Shown: piece by piece, positions 12,701-23,279 of the stretch | How positions within the stretch are numbered: position 1 is the first letter of the stretch | How the letters are laid out: every line of letters begins with the position of its first letter | Origin: Cristatella mucedo | Taxonomy: Eukaryota > Bryozoa > Phylactolaemata > Cristatellidae | Direction of reading: 5' to 3' | NCBI GenBank assembly: GCA_009760855.2 | Contig: WPIO01000018.1 | Location: forward strand, 594,001-658,000 | DNA: 64,000 nt | The notes under the pieces: generated by a model | The model's database searches: none | Seen by the model: the letters and a program-made list of their open reading frames with translations, nothing else | What the model was told of the DNA's origin: nothing | Position numbers and translations under genes: made by a program

Positions 12701-14538
12701 ATAAGGATACCACGTCTAAGTTGGTCCATGTATTCGTGACATCCCTTCTCGATTTCTGCAACTCACTGCTTACTGGCCTACCAGCATGTGCGATCAGGCG
12801 ATTGCAGCTGGTGCAAAACTCCACAGCTAGGCTTGTCTGTCGTGAGCATCGCAGTGGCCACATTACTCCACTTCTCACCGACCTGCACTTGCTACCAGTC
12901 AAGCAACGGATTGCCTTCAAGGTTTTGTCACTCACTTTTAGGCCACTTCATTCTTTAACTCCAGCCTATCTCTCAGATATACTCCCCAATCAGGCCACGC
13001 ATCGTGCCAACTGCTTTTCGGAATCCAACAGTCTACAAATACCTCGTACAAACCTCAAATCCTTTGGAGACCGTGCCTTTTGTTCGTCTGCTCCCAAAGC
13101 CTGAAACTCCCTCCCGACCTGCGCAGGAACATCCCCTAACCTGACCACATTTAAAAGGAACTTAAAAACACATCTATTTAGGACAGCATATAGTGGGTCC
13201 CTGTGATTCGTCCTTGATGTGCTTATGTGTGCTGACATTGTGCATGCTGCCACTAACCACATTTGCATGCTGACCCTGTGCATGTCACCCATAACCATGT
13301 TATTCATTTTTTTTTATCGAGCATGATTTTACTTATCATTCAATTGCATTTCTCTTTGCAGCAAATGTAAAGCACCTAGAGAGAGAGATTAAGTTCTCTG
13401 AGGGTGCTTTATCAAGTTCACTATTATTATTATTATTATTATTATGAAGCAGGTGCAACTCTAATCTGCAATTAACAAAAACAAGGTTTATATATATATA
13501 TATATTAAAGTTACTAGTTCTTTAAAAAGACATCCTTCTTGGCATGACTTTGTCAGCTTGCTGTTTCGTTGGTTCGACAATGTAACTCGGCCAATGCAGA
13601 TGCCTGGAACAGTCAATAGACCGCTTTCGGTCGGCTTGCAACCCATTTCAGTGCGAAAAACATTCCAGAAATGCTTTCAAAACAGAGGTGTCACAGAGCC
13701 AAGCAAACTTTAGTGTTTATTGGCACAAGAGAGGCAGGCACTCATTCCAGGGATCGTATGGCAACTCCTGGGCTGGAACACTTAGCGGCTAGCACGACAC
13801 CCACCAATCCTCGGCTCGATGGCAGTTTACTGTTTTGGTGATAGGCTGGAACAATGTTAATCGATGGATAAATAATTGTAACATAAGTACAAGATCTCTA
13901 ATGTTAGCGAACCTCACTATTATCGAATGTGTACCCATAATGCTTGGAGATTGGGGTGCTCATTAGTAACAGGAATTGCAAAGGTTCCACGACCCATTGT
14001 GCACAGATGTAGGGGTTTTCAAAGTGCTATAAACACACTGTTGCTAACTCGGATTCGACAATTGATATCCAACTTGCAATTATAAATCCCAACCCGAGAC
14101 TCTCATTGCTAAAGATATATCCAATTTCAGTAACAACAGTCGCTTTTTTGTTAGATCTTAAATGTGGTAAACATTTCTTCCTACCTTGCAGAAGCACTAG
14201 GTCCTAATGAAATTTATATGTTTGTGATTCTCAAGCTTTTACCAATTTTTTTCAGAATTCTTTCCGTTTAGGGTATTACGCTCTCTAAATAGTATAATCA
14301 CCACCCAGTCATCAGGCATGCATGCACCTAGAGTGTTTACAATTTGCTATCTCTAAATAGGCTAGCTGCCTGTATCTGCAGTCAATTTATAATTCCAAAA
14401 TACAGAGGAGTAGTTTCTTAGACTGCAAAAAGCCTGAAATAGCACGATTGCTAATTCAGATACCAACTCCGCCTGAACTAAATCTTAGCACTAAATCATA
14501 AGCGTGTGTGCATGCACTTTGGTGTGAGTCTGTGTGCA

Positions 14539-14596
<58 letters not shown>

Positions 14597-17500
14597 CGCG
14601 TGCAAACAAAAGTTAGCAATTACGATAGCAGTGGTTACGAGTGGCTAACTTCTTGATTTAAAATTGCCATACCACTCTGTGACGAACTTCCGGCCTACCA
14701 AAGAGAAAGCAAGAGTGACTTGGCAGTGTGGCTACAGTAGTGAGCTGTCAGTGAATCATTCCTGCTGATGCTGCTGGCTGTGACGCAAACACAGCTAGGA
14801 AGTGCGTCGAAGTATTCCTTACGGCTACCCTTACCCCAGTTTCAAATTTCCCAATGGGAGCCTGCAACTAGGAACATCGTACAGTAAAGTAAGATTTGAA
14901 TGGAAATTTCGAGATGAGGCCATAACATATTGGACCCCATCATGACCTTCACTAGATGAGAGAATTCAGGTAGCTCCTGTGCACCTGCTCCTGTGCACAG
15001 GAGCTGGTCGCTCAGGCATGCATCACGGTCAAAGCATGGCCCTGTTGCAGGTCACGGCTACGATGGCTGTAAATTCGTTCAGCTAATAAAAGGGTTCGAC
15101 TAACCTCTTCTTCTCTAACCGATGGTGTGCATCTAATGCGACGGGCTCCTTGTGCTCCAAATTAATGTGTAGCCTTTGACAGCTGCCTACAGTTTCTCTG
15201 TGGCAAAAAGAAGACCGCCTCAACTGCTAGCCTTCAACTTCGAACCCAGCTAAGATTGGTGACTGCTGCCACGGCAGCTTGCAAAACATTTAACTAGCTC
15301 ACGGTTTTGTCCAGGCTTGAAATCCCATTTTACCTGGGCTACAAAAAAAAGCAACTAGGCCCCTGCAGCTGGTGGTTAGTATGGCTGCAAGGCTAATCTA
15401 CAAATATCAGGGGTGTCCCTTCTGCTGAAGGGGTTTCTGATGAGTAGTCAAGTTCTTGCCCAGACCAGTCAGGGCTTGGCTCCTTTATACCTAGCTGAGC
15501 TGCTGCACCAATTTCAGCCTCTTTGTTCCATAAGGTCCTACATAAACCATAAATGCACAGTTTCATCCCTAGGCTTAATGAATGTTGGCTAAGGAAGGCT
15601 TGCTTGCCAGGTCCTAGACTGTAGCACTCACTTACCCAATTCACACGGACTACATTGTTTCTCCTGCTGCCTTTCCAGCCGTCCTGACCTGCTACTTCCA
15701 TGTGACGTACTAGCTCAGCTTCTCTCCTGACACAGCTATGATTCTCACTTTCCATTTTCGCGTGAGATTAAGTTCGTTTGCTACCAAATGAGTACCAAAA
15801 GCTGCTTAGGTTATGAGTGCGCTAGAAAAAACTCTCCTAGGTAACAGCCACATAGCATTTGCAGATACGTGGATTTAGGCGGTGATACAATACATTTTAC
15901 ACTATGCCTGGCATAATAAAGGTAGGTTCTAAACCATTAGAATAAAATATTCAGTGACAGTTGTTTAGAAACTAACTTAACGTTAAAATTCATAAGCTTA
16001 TTCTGACCTCATTAATCACAATTCTGCAGGACGTCCTTTTCTGGCTAAGCAGGAAGGCCATAATCTTCTGCATTGTTTCTTCTACTGTGGTACAATATAC
16101 AATGCTGGATTTTTTTGAAAACGTCTGCTATAGGTCAAGGCCAATCACCCACCTCAGCCGCCTGCCTTGATCGTCTCATAGTCTCATAGTCGTTTTGCAT
16201 AGATTCAAACTTCTTTGTATAGCGCTTTAAGACAATATAGTCGTCATCCTGGTACCACAAAAATGGTGCGGGTTTCTAGCGGGTTTAAATGATGCAGCTG
16301 ACTGCTGCATCATATCAGTGACCAGGCAAAGATTCGTCACAAGAAATTCACTAGCCTGGCAGTGCCGCTTGGCTGGTGATCTTCCTGCCGAATGTAAATA
16401 CTTAAAAGCAGAGTAGCTGAGATTTGAAACCCAGAATGTTTTTATGATAATAAATTGTCAATAATACTTTTGGAAGCATCGACTCATAATTGCATGTTTT
16501 CTACTAATCTCGGCTAACTGTAGTATCTTACTCTAACCTTTGGCACCTAACGATCCCAAAGTCAGCCGTAGCAAGGCACTGCCAGCCACCAGTCTTTGCA
16601 CGGTTCTATGGGCCTTGATGTATTTCCTCGGTTAGTCGTGTGGATTTTGATTCCCTGTCAGAGCCCTAGCTCTTACTCTCACACTCCTTTCCTTCCCATG
16701 CTCCTTGTATGTGCCTCCTTTGATTCTCAATCCTTTTGCTGCTCAATCCTATTGATGCTCACCCTTTTGCTAGCCTCTTAGTAGGACACTGTTCTTATGT
16801 AGGTACTAAGGTACTAGGTACTTGCTCCTTTATGTGCTCAAATCTCCCTGCTCCTGATGTCAGTAACGATACATGAGCTGTTTCATCGCTGCTCCAGGAC
16901 CAGTTGAGTTCTGGCTGATTATTGCATACAAACTTCACCGTGGCTGCTCTTGAGATGCCTGTAAGGTTTCTCACTGTGCAAATTCGGTGCTGCAGGAAGC
17001 TGCGCTCGTCCGACACGCAAAGGCTCACTGCCTGCTTGTCGACGTCACTGCTCTGCATGAATTTACTCTTCATTTTTGGAATCGAAGCCACTGGTGATGA
17101 AGATGTGTGTGTCGCACTAGCCGTAATGCTGCACTACTTCGTGCTGACGTCCTTCATGTTCATGACGGCGGAGGCAATCCGACATTACTTGCGGTAGGGA
17201 AGCCCACCATGATTTGCTCACGTGTCCTTCCCAAGGGCTCCAGTTTGCTCGTGGTGAGCAAATTAAGTTTTTCGTCGGGCACGTACCGGTGATTCACTCG
17301 AACTTTTATTTGTATGACATTCTAGGTGCGACGGTCCACGTTTAAACGTTTTCCTATGCTGCAAGTTTATGAGTGTAGGTAATCTTATGTAGATCTTCAG
17401 CAGCAGCAGCAGCACTGGTGAGGAAGAATTCCAACTCATCCCCAACGATTCAAGAACATCCCCGAACACTGCATAGTGAACACTCGAATCACCGGCAGTG

Positions 17501-18996
17501 TCAGGCTACCCACAACTACCCTGAATCAATAACCTTACCCGAATGTCAGCCAACAGCATCGTACCGCCTCCATTAATCATCACTGCACTGCCTTTTACAG
17601 CTGTAGCTATTGTACTAGTGGCTAACAGTGGGTGTACACATCGCATGCCTCACCACTAGCCCTGAGTATACTATAGCAAAACACAGCAGGCACTGTAATG
17701 CAGCCGTCGTGCATCCGTAGCTTATGTCAGCCTATACGGCAGGCATGAAATACTGTAGGTATAGAAATGCATCCTTAACCATTGCCAGGGACCATGCAGC
17801 ACATGCATATTTGGCACTGGCCAGTGGTGGCATAGAAGCTGCTGTTTCTTGTAAGACTGCTCCAAACCGCCAAGTTTAAACCTTGCCCACGTTGACTTTT
17901 TTAAAGCAATAATTTGATGGTTCCGGTGTGCAATTCGTCGTTATTGACTTCGCAGTTGCAGCTACGATGCTTATCTTAACTTCTGAATAATGCCAGCTAG
18001 TAGCAAGCTCTTGTTGTTATCGACTTGATAGATCTTGCTCATTCCCCTCATGAATCCGATCTGCAGTGAATCTCTCTGTTTATCCCTCGGTCTCTCTGTC
18101 TCTGTCTCTATCTGTCTGTCTATCTGTCTGTCTATCTGTCTGTGTCTGTCTCTTTCTGTTTTGCCATGTGTCTGTCTGTCTCTGTCTGTCTCGATCTGTT
18201 TGTCTGTCTGCCTGCTGTCTCTGTCGCTGTCTCTGTTTCTGTCTCAATCTCTCTGTCTTTCTGTCTCTGTCTCTATATTTTACTGCCTCTTGATCTCTCT
18301 GTCTCAATTTCTGTCGCTGTCTGTCTGTCTATCTGTCTCTGTCTCTGCCTAAGTCTGACTGTCTGTCGGTCTCTGACTCTGTCTCTGTCTCGGAATGTCT
18401 GTCTGTCTCTGTATCGCCATCTCTCTGTCTCTCTGTCTCTTTGTCTCTGTCTCTGTGTCTGTCTCTCAGCCTCTCTCTGTCTCTGTCTCAGCCTCTGTCT
18501 CTGCCTGTCTCCCTGTCTGAGTCTTTCTCTGTCACTGCCTCTCAGTCTCTCTGTCTGTCTCTTTTTTTAGTCTCTCTGTCTCTGTCTCTGTCTCACTGTC
18601 TCCCTGTCTCTCTATCTCTCTGTCTCTGTCTCTCTGTCTCTGTCTGTCTCTGTCTCTGTCTGTCTCTGTCTGTCTCTGTCTGTCTCTGTCTGTCTCTGTC
18701 TGTCTCTGTCTGTCTCTGTCTGTCTCTGTCTGTCTCTGTCTGTCTCTGTCTCTGTCTGTCTCTGTCTGTCTCTGTCTGTCTCTGTCTGTCTCTGTCTGTC
18801 TCTGTCTGTCTCTGTCTGTCTGTCTGTCTGTCTCTGTCTGTCTGTCTGTCTGTCTCTGTCTGTCTGCCTGTCTCTGTCTGTCTGTCTCTGTCTGTCTGTC
18901 TCTGTCTGTCTGTCTGTCTCTGTCTGTCTCTGTCTGTCTCTGTCTGTCTCTGTCTGTCTCTGTCTGTCTCTGTCTGTCTCTGTCTGTCTCTGTCTG

Positions 18997-19070
<74 letters not shown>

Positions 19071-22000
19071 TCCCCTCTCTCTATCTCTCTCTCTCTCTCT
19101 CTCTCAGTATCTCTGTCTGTCTCTCTATCTCTTCCTGTATCTCTGTCTTTGTCTCCCTGTCTCTGTCTCTGTTTGTAGCTTCCTCAACCAGCAGGTGCAA
19201 TTGAGAATTCTAATACTGACTAACCAAGGCCACCGTGGCTTAGGTTCTTCATGCATAGCTGCAGTACTCCACCAGTATAGACCTTTTCATGCACTTCCGG
19301 GCAACACGTGGGCTGTTTCATGTAAAGACCCGTGACACTATAAGCTCTTGCCCAATGAGTTCCCTAGGCTGGTGGCCAACTGCTATATCTTCTATTTCGC
19401 ACATCCTCTCCAGCAGTCAAAGCCTACTACCAGATCGCTATTTACGTCCTACATATACCCTACTAAGTCATTCGGCTTATGGGGCAGGTATTGCTTCCAA
19501 ATTTTGCTGAATATACTGCATTATCTGATTGTGCTGCCTGGTTCATGTTTAGGTTCACATAGCAAATGTCAGCCACGTGATAGCTACTTGCTATTCCTAC
19601 TGCTTCTAAACCTCGTGTGCTCCCAGCCAGATCACTCTTTCTGTATACTTGATGTGCAGTGCCCCGAAAAAGGTATACTGATAATCTGCTGATAGCAAGC
19701 TAAGATGTTATTGGCCATAGAGGTCCACTGATTCTTAAAACCACTTTGTCTTTTTGTATTGCAGGTTGGTAAAAGTACTGGATGCTCATGTTTCACATTT
19801 TCTTTGGAAAGTTTCAGCAGTCAGCCTCGGTGAGTGCTTGAGCTGATGGCAGACCAACTAAATGTTGGCGGATTTTTTTCTCAGTGTACATACTGTTTAT
19901 AGCTGCTAAAAAGGTGGCAATATTCAATGTTCAGCAGGTGTACCAAAATTGGGCCAGATCCAAGGATGTCTGCACTCAGGAGGTATTTGGGTCAGCTTCA
20001 TAGTCCTTCGTCGCACTCAAATTCTTGGCTATTTTATTCTTCGCCACCGTTTACTCTTAGACTCTTCTTCGCCTCTGGCTTTTCTAGTTTGTATGAATTA
20101 ACTCATTTGCTCTTTAAGGTTAATTTTGTGTTAATTGGCAGTGGTTTACTTTCCTGGAGTCGGTCTCCTTTGAACTTTTATATTATCATGCGCATTTTCT
20201 GCTTTCTTTCAGGCGTCAGTTGTGTTTTGAACTATATTCCTTTCAATGTTTGCTTGTTAAACGAATATCACTTATTCGCATGTCAGGTTTACCCTTTTTT
20301 TATTCTTTTGCTTCTTCTTTCATTCTTCGCAAGCAATATGTCGCTCATTTCTTAAGTCACTGTTTAACCACTTAAGATTCACATTGGTATGCAAACCCTT
20401 TAATCATCAATATAGTCTCGCTGCACTACCCATCTCATTTTACTAGCTGTATTCATAGGCAAGCAAGAAAATGCCCAGCCAGGTTTTGCAACTTTTGTCC
20501 TTTATCCTCACCAAAATCAAAGTCAACTATTGAGCATGATGTGCTCTTTTTCAGGAGTACCAGCTGTGGTGGTGATCGCGATCCGTTTCGTCGATCCGTC
20601 TCTATATGGCAAAGGAGGCCAATAGTAAGTCAATTGAACGGCCCATACTCTATGGAAGTCGGGGCGGTATTAGCGACCCTGACCTCGGCTTTCTCTGCTG
20701 CTTTGATCTAACTTGGAATAAAAATCAAAGCTACGGTTACCTGACCCAGCAATCAGATTTATACCGTGACGGAAGGGCCTTGCGGCTGTCGCCGAGCTTG
20801 CTGCAGGCAATAAGGAGTTCTCTGCCTACTGACTCGACTCCTTAACTTTAGTCATGAAGTACCAGCATCTTATTTCTCGGCCAAGACCCATCTAGGAATC
20901 TAGCAGCTTTGCCTACCAAAGAGTGGTTCTCTGATAAATTTCGTTAGCCTCGACTGCAAACTCGGAGATCGGAAAAATGCTTCATAAAAAATATAGCATT
21001 ACCTCTTGAAATCCATCATTCCATCACTTGCATTAGGCTCCTGTCAAAGGAATTAATAAAGGGACGGATAAATGAAGGAAGGTGCTTGTGAATCATAAAA
21101 TATTGAGTTGGCTGTTAGAGAGCCAAAGCGCCTGAAAATTTTCACAATATCAGATTTTGATGGAGCGAATTCTCAGGACGGCTCCGGGAGAAGACATTTT
21201 TCGCTGTATGCAAACAACCAAAGAGTCAGGGACTTATGAGAAGGTGCTTGAAATTCTTCTACAGTAAGGCGTGAAATTGAGAAAAGCATGAAAAATAGAC
21301 TGTTTGAAAAACGGTCCACGGATGCAGTCAGCAGCCAGGTCGACAACGTACGAAATATTTTTTGGGAAAAATTTTCATCAGAGTAATTACCTGCAGAGCC
21401 AAGTTAAAGACCATAGAAAGACTTCGAGTCACAGTAGGTTAAACCAATCTCGCTCCTAGTGATCAAGCGAAAGTGACAGACCTGCTAGGAGATTCAAGAT
21501 GGAACTAGAGAGGGAGAGAGTGCTTATGCAGAGAGCTCATAAATTAACAACTTTTTTGCACAACCATTCTTTATGACCATTAGTCTCTCATCGGAGCATT
21601 TACCTCTCTAACTAGGCTTATACACAATAATGAAAAGTTGGAGAGCCAGTAGAACTTCATTTTGTATACCTTCTGATGTGATATTACCCTGAAGCAATTG
21701 AAGGCAGCTGGTTGATCAGTGTGATATTAAAATACAGTTGTTTATTTCCTTCCAACTATTTAAATAGCTCATTCCCGGCAGTATTAGACACACACAAAAT
21801 TAATGCTGCCTCGCTAATGTGGATTCTAGTTGCCGGATAATTTAATGTGCTTTACTACTTATATAAATTAATTTGATATTGAATAACGACTGAAATTATC
21901 AACAAAATGTACGGCCACTTTTTAATAACCTTTACTTATACCGTAAAGTTAACTGCTTACCTCTCTTGTTGCTGGGCTACACACCAACACCTAGTGGTGC

Positions 22001-22775
22001 ATGTAAGCCCGATGCAGCATTGTTCCCATATCAAATCCTTACCTGGACTAGATTACCATAGCCAATTTGTTTGACAGCTGCTGGGTGCAGCCATCTTTGC
22101 AGATCTATGGAGTCGTTGTGCCAATCGCCGTGGTCGTAGCCATCAATAGCTTGATTTTCGGTCTCATCGTTCGAGCGCTCAAGTGCCGACCTCAGCAGCT
22201 ACGCTCCTCGATACCAGAACAGAAGCTGGCAAGTCTGCACGCGAAGGCATTGGCTGCTATATTTGTAGTACTTGGTAAGTAAATGTCACGGAGTGGCCGC
22301 CAAAGAGCTTGGAGCAAAAGTTGCTGCTGCATTCTTTCCTATGCTGCTGCCAGCCGCAAAGTGAGCGGTTAATACTCGTATTGGTCATTCGCGTTTCACT
22401 TTCGCTTGTATTGCAGGGATCACTTGGGTGTTTGGCTTGCTGGCTACAATAGAGGATTCATCGGTGGTTTTCCAATATTTGTTCTGCATATGCAACTCGC
22501 TCCAGGGAGTGCTCATATTCTGCTTCCACAATATGAAGGCACCTTTTATCGCTCGCAGTTTCAGGAGCACTCTGTTCCGTAGTAGAACGGCGACTGGCTT
22601 GTCTCAAACCGATGGTGACCAACGGCGAATCAGTGCCCTTCCTTTGTCCCCCAATGCAGCGAAAAACGAAACTGTACGGCAGCCGGGAGATGGGTCGAAG
22701 CCTTCGAAGACTTCGTTATCCGAACCATCCGACCAACCATCCGATAGCCTCCAGAGGCATGGAGAGCAATTATGA
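4683..22775 (+). CDS. Adhesion-type GPCR (class B2), GPS motif plus seven-helix domain; N-terminal exons not found
   Basis: Seven exons join in phase to encode 386 residues: 4683-4835, 7694-7812, 16996-17193, 19765-19829, 20555-20624, 22078-22274 and 22417-22775. The product starts inside the GAIN domain with a GPS motif (CGYW, GCST, CTCDHLT; predicted self-cleavage between L and T), then seven hydrophobic segments typical of plasma-membrane adhesion receptors: TM1 near residues 63-89, TM2 100-121, TM3 132-150, TM4 172-190, TM5 210-233, TM6 256-277, TM7 285-308. Family marks include YLRLVKV after TM3, YCW in loop 2 (its Cys expected to pair with the TM3-top Cys in DVC), GITWVFG in TM6 and NSLQGVLIF in TM7. 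The tail of about 75 residues is polar. Known family role: the released tethered peptide activates G proteins. Ligand and subfamily are unknown. Every junction is GT-AG. The start codon, signal peptide and ectodomain are missing here, probably upstream. Confidence 0.88.
4836..7693 (+). other. Receptor intron (GPS to TM1), 2.86 kb
   Basis: Holds one 5'-truncated L2 3' end (7103-7502). The rest shows no gene or recognised repeat; several ORFs of 60-90 codons lack family features. 6775-6830 is TTATT/TATTC-rich. Confidence 0.8.
7103..7502 (+). mobile_element. L2-like LINE, 5'-truncated 3' end
   Basis: Begins in the last codons of the reverse transcriptase ORF (GGAGACCGTGCATTTAG, then CCTGGAACTCCCTCCCGACC), followed by the shared 3' UTR (GCTGACACTG, CATGCTGCCACTAACCAC). 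It ends with the AAAGCGCC...GGCGCTTT hairpin, ATCAAGTGCA and an ATT repeat. Confidence 0.9.
7694..7812 (+). CDS. Receptor exon: TM1
   Basis: 119 nt, phase 0 in and phase 2 out. Acceptor TTTTCTGCAG, donor AG/GTGAGT. It encodes a short extracellular linker and a strongly hydrophobic helix ending in FFIFR. The final AG joins the G of the next exon to give Arg. Confidence 0.85.
8650..9400 (-). mobile_element. L2-like LINE fragment, old
   Basis: The minus-strand 3' end is on the left: ATGATGCCCTCAGAGAACTT and TCTTTCTAGGCACTTTACG. The shared 3' UTR and C-terminal RT region follow, much diverged (AATCAAAAAGACCCACTGAA; TTCAAGTCAGGGGG). Homology fades near 9400. Confidence 0.8.
9683..9719. repeat. 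GCT trinucleotide repeat
   Basis: About 12 uninterrupted CTG/GCT units. Confidence 0.95.
9808..10066 (+). mobile_element. L2-like LINE 3' end
   Basis: Starts in the 3' UTR (GCATTTAGTGGGTCC) and runs to a diverged hairpin (GAAAGAGATTGAGTTCTCTG) and a TTATTATCATTATTATTA tail. Confidence 0.85.
10922..11617 (-). mobile_element. L2-like LINE fragment
   Basis: AATAATAAG tail, AACTTGATAAAGC and CTCAGAGAACTCAATCTC mark the 3' end on the left. The 3' UTR and the C-terminal third of the RT domain follow, with stops and frameshifts. An antisense remnant of the RT C-terminus is readable at 11233-11526. Confidence 0.9.
12079..13104 (+). pseudogene. L2-like reverse transcriptase, C-terminal part
   Basis: A 341-codon open frame from a LINE ORF2. 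It lacks the endonuclease and the first RT motifs, because the copy is 5'-truncated just after motif A. Present are YLSGRLQ, the motif B sequence [13 protein letters not shown] near residues 55-67, the intact catalytic YADDTQLYL near residues 88-96, FLKLNDDKT, and the C-terminal [12 protein letters not shown] and [10 protein letters not shown] blocks. The frame stops at TGA right after SSAPKA, where the 51221-52933 copy has W (TGG) and continues for about 26 residues, so the stop is a point change. The first residues are not L2-derived and the ATG is fortuitous. It cannot be mobile alone. Confidence 0.9.
12079..13447 (+). mobile_element. L2-like LINE, 5'-truncated, with RT ORF and full 3' end
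   Basis: Homology to the long L2 copy at 49.8-53.1 kb starts near 12098, within RT motif A (GTTCTTCTAGAGCGCCTC). It continues through the RT core, C-terminal region, 3' UTR, AAAGCACC...GGTGCTTT hairpin and ATT tail. It lies in sense orientation in the receptor intron. Confidence 0.95.
13448..15190. other. Intronic sequence without recognised genes
   Basis: Contains a short TA repeat (13489-13506), a TG tract (14538-14600) and an 18 bp perfect palindrome (14987-15004). Nothing else recognised. Confidence 0.6.
14538..14600. repeat. TG dinucleotide repeat
   Basis: About 60 bp of TG with a few CG interruptions. Confidence 0.95.
15200..15905 (+). pseudogene. LINE-B reverse transcriptase 3' relic
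   Basis: Diverged relative of 61280-61900: ACATTTAACTAGCTC, GTATGGCTGCAAGGCT, GGCTTGGCTCCTTTATACCT, GCTGAGCTGCTGCACCA and CAGGTCCTAGACTGT are shared in order, but there is no open frame. It ends with the LINE-B 3' block (GTACCAAAAGC, AAAACTCTCCTAGGTAACA) seen at 44720-44820. Confidence 0.8.
16870..17970 (+). repeat. Segmental duplication, receptor-gene copy
   Basis: Pairs with about 41823-42950. Shared blocks in order: GCTGCTCCAGG, GATGCCTGTAA, the whole TM2-TM3 exon, GTAGGGAAGC, CACTGCACTGCCTT, a CTAGCC-GAG and TAGCAAAACAC block, AGGCACTGTAA, and GTTGCAGCTAC-TGCTTAT. Introns diverged much more than the exon. Confidence 0.8.
16996..17193 (+). CDS. Receptor exon: TM2-TM3
   Basis: 198 nt, phase 2 at both ends. 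Acceptor GGTGCTGCAG, donor GCG/GTAGGG. It encodes intracellular loop 1 ([10 protein letters not shown]), TM2, extracellular loop 1 with the conserved Cys (DEDVC), TM3 and the start of loop 2 (EAIRHYLR). A second copy lies at 41944-42141. Confidence 0.92.
17194..19764 (+). other. Receptor intron (TM3 to TM4)
   Basis: 2.57 kb, of which 1.1 kb is the TGTCTC satellite. The remainder is the downstream part of the segmental duplication plus unassigned sequence. Confidence 0.85.
18069..19174. repeat. TGTCTC/CTGT satellite
   Basis: About 1.1 kb of CTGT/CTCT repeats. Blocks 18651-18750 and 18921-19000 are strictly periodic at 10 bp (TGTCTCTGTC). 19005-19070 is pure CT. The long S/L/C/V open frames over it are artefacts of the repeat. 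Confidence 0.97.
19765..19829 (+). CDS. Receptor exon: loop 2 to start of TM4
   Basis: A 65 nt micro-exon, phase 2 in and phase 1 out. Acceptor TTTGTATTGCAG, donor CTCG/GTGAGT. It completes [11 protein letters not shown], the class B2 loop-2 signature, and starts TM4. Confidence 0.82.
19830..20554 (+). other. Receptor intron, 725 bp
   Basis: No repeat family recognised. A 142-codon plus-strand frame (19927-20355) is hydrophobic and T-rich but has no family features. Confidence 0.8.
20555..20624 (+). CDS. Receptor exon: TM4 and start of loop 2
   Basis: 70 nt, phase 1 in and phase 2 out. Acceptor CTTTTTCAG, donor AATA/GTAAGT. It encodes [12 protein letters not shown], then [11 protein letters not shown] leading to the extracellular Cys. 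Without the splice the frame hits TAG one codon later, supporting the donor. Confidence 0.85.
20625..22077 (+). other. Receptor intron, 1.45 kb
   Basis: AT-rich in its second half. No recognised repeat or gene. Confidence 0.8.
22078..22274 (+). CDS. Receptor exon: TM5 to TM6 start
   Basis: 197 nt, phase 2 in and phase 1 out. The acceptor TTTGACAG at 22077 is chosen because it is the one that joins the upstream phase-2 exon to give YCWVQPS. It encodes TM5 ([19 protein letters not shown]), a basic loop 3 ([13 protein letters not shown]) and the first half of TM6. Donor CTTG/GTAAGT. Confidence 0.88.
22417..22775 (+). CDS. Receptor last exon: TM6-TM7 and tail
   Basis: Acceptor CTTGTATTGCAG after a 142 bp intron, the shortest here. 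It encodes [10 protein letters not shown] (TM6), [18 protein letters not shown] (TM7), an amphipathic helix-8-like stretch and a Ser/Pro/Gln-rich tail ending at TGA 22773-22775. Confidence 0.9.
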
Positions 22776-23279
22776 TCTGCTATTAGCGAATAGAAGAGCT
22801 TGAAAGCTGCGCAGTATCCAACTTGTAACGATGTTACGGTTTTCCAGTGCTCCAGAATTAGGCTCTATTTTGTTTTGCGATGTCTGTGAATGCCGTGTTC
22901 AAGCTCTTTTTGATGGACGACACGAGCAGCTTCACATATTTGAAGGCAATGACGAGTTTGACCCTGCTTCGTATGCACACTTTAACGAAATCTACATTGA
23001 TCTATGCACATATAACAACAAGCATGAACTTTATATGGAAAAAATGGTAGGCGAAAGCCCCGGCAAGTTGCATAGGCTGTGGACATGATCAAAAAGACCA
23101 TGGCGAATACGGTTTTCAGCCTGCGACAAAATCACATTGAGAGATAAAGATGACACTTGAGTCAATTTATGTGAACTCTGTGCATGAAGGCTGCCGTGTT
23201 ACAAGCTAACTGCAGCTGTGGAGCATTACCAGCCACTGCGATCTCAAAGGTGAATTAAATTAAAATAATGATCAATAAA
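22776..23279 (+). promoter_or_regulatory. Probable 3' UTR with poly(A) signal at 23274-23279
   Basis: AATAAA occurs about 500 nt after the receptor stop. An 85-codon frame at 22831-23088 has no recognised features and is treated as untranslated. The transcript end is inferred. Confidence 0.45.

Larger units (their letters stand above)
7813..16995 (+). other. Receptor intron (TM1 to TM2), 9.2 kb
   Basis: The largest intron. Recognisable contents are L2 pieces in both orientations (8650-9400, 9808-10066, 10922-11617, 12079-13447) and a LINE-B relic (15200-15905). About 7815-8640, 11620-12075, 13450-15190 and 15910-16865 show no gene, only short TA, TG and GCT repeats. Confidence 0.8.

Noticed and set aside
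18069-19178. Long Ser/Leu/Cys/Val open frames up to 245 codons
   Set aside because: They are translations of the TGTCTC satellite in several frames, with no coding signature.
22831-23088. 85-codon ORF after the receptor stop
   Set aside because: No recognised features; it lies between the stop and a poly(A) signal and is better explained as 3' UTR.
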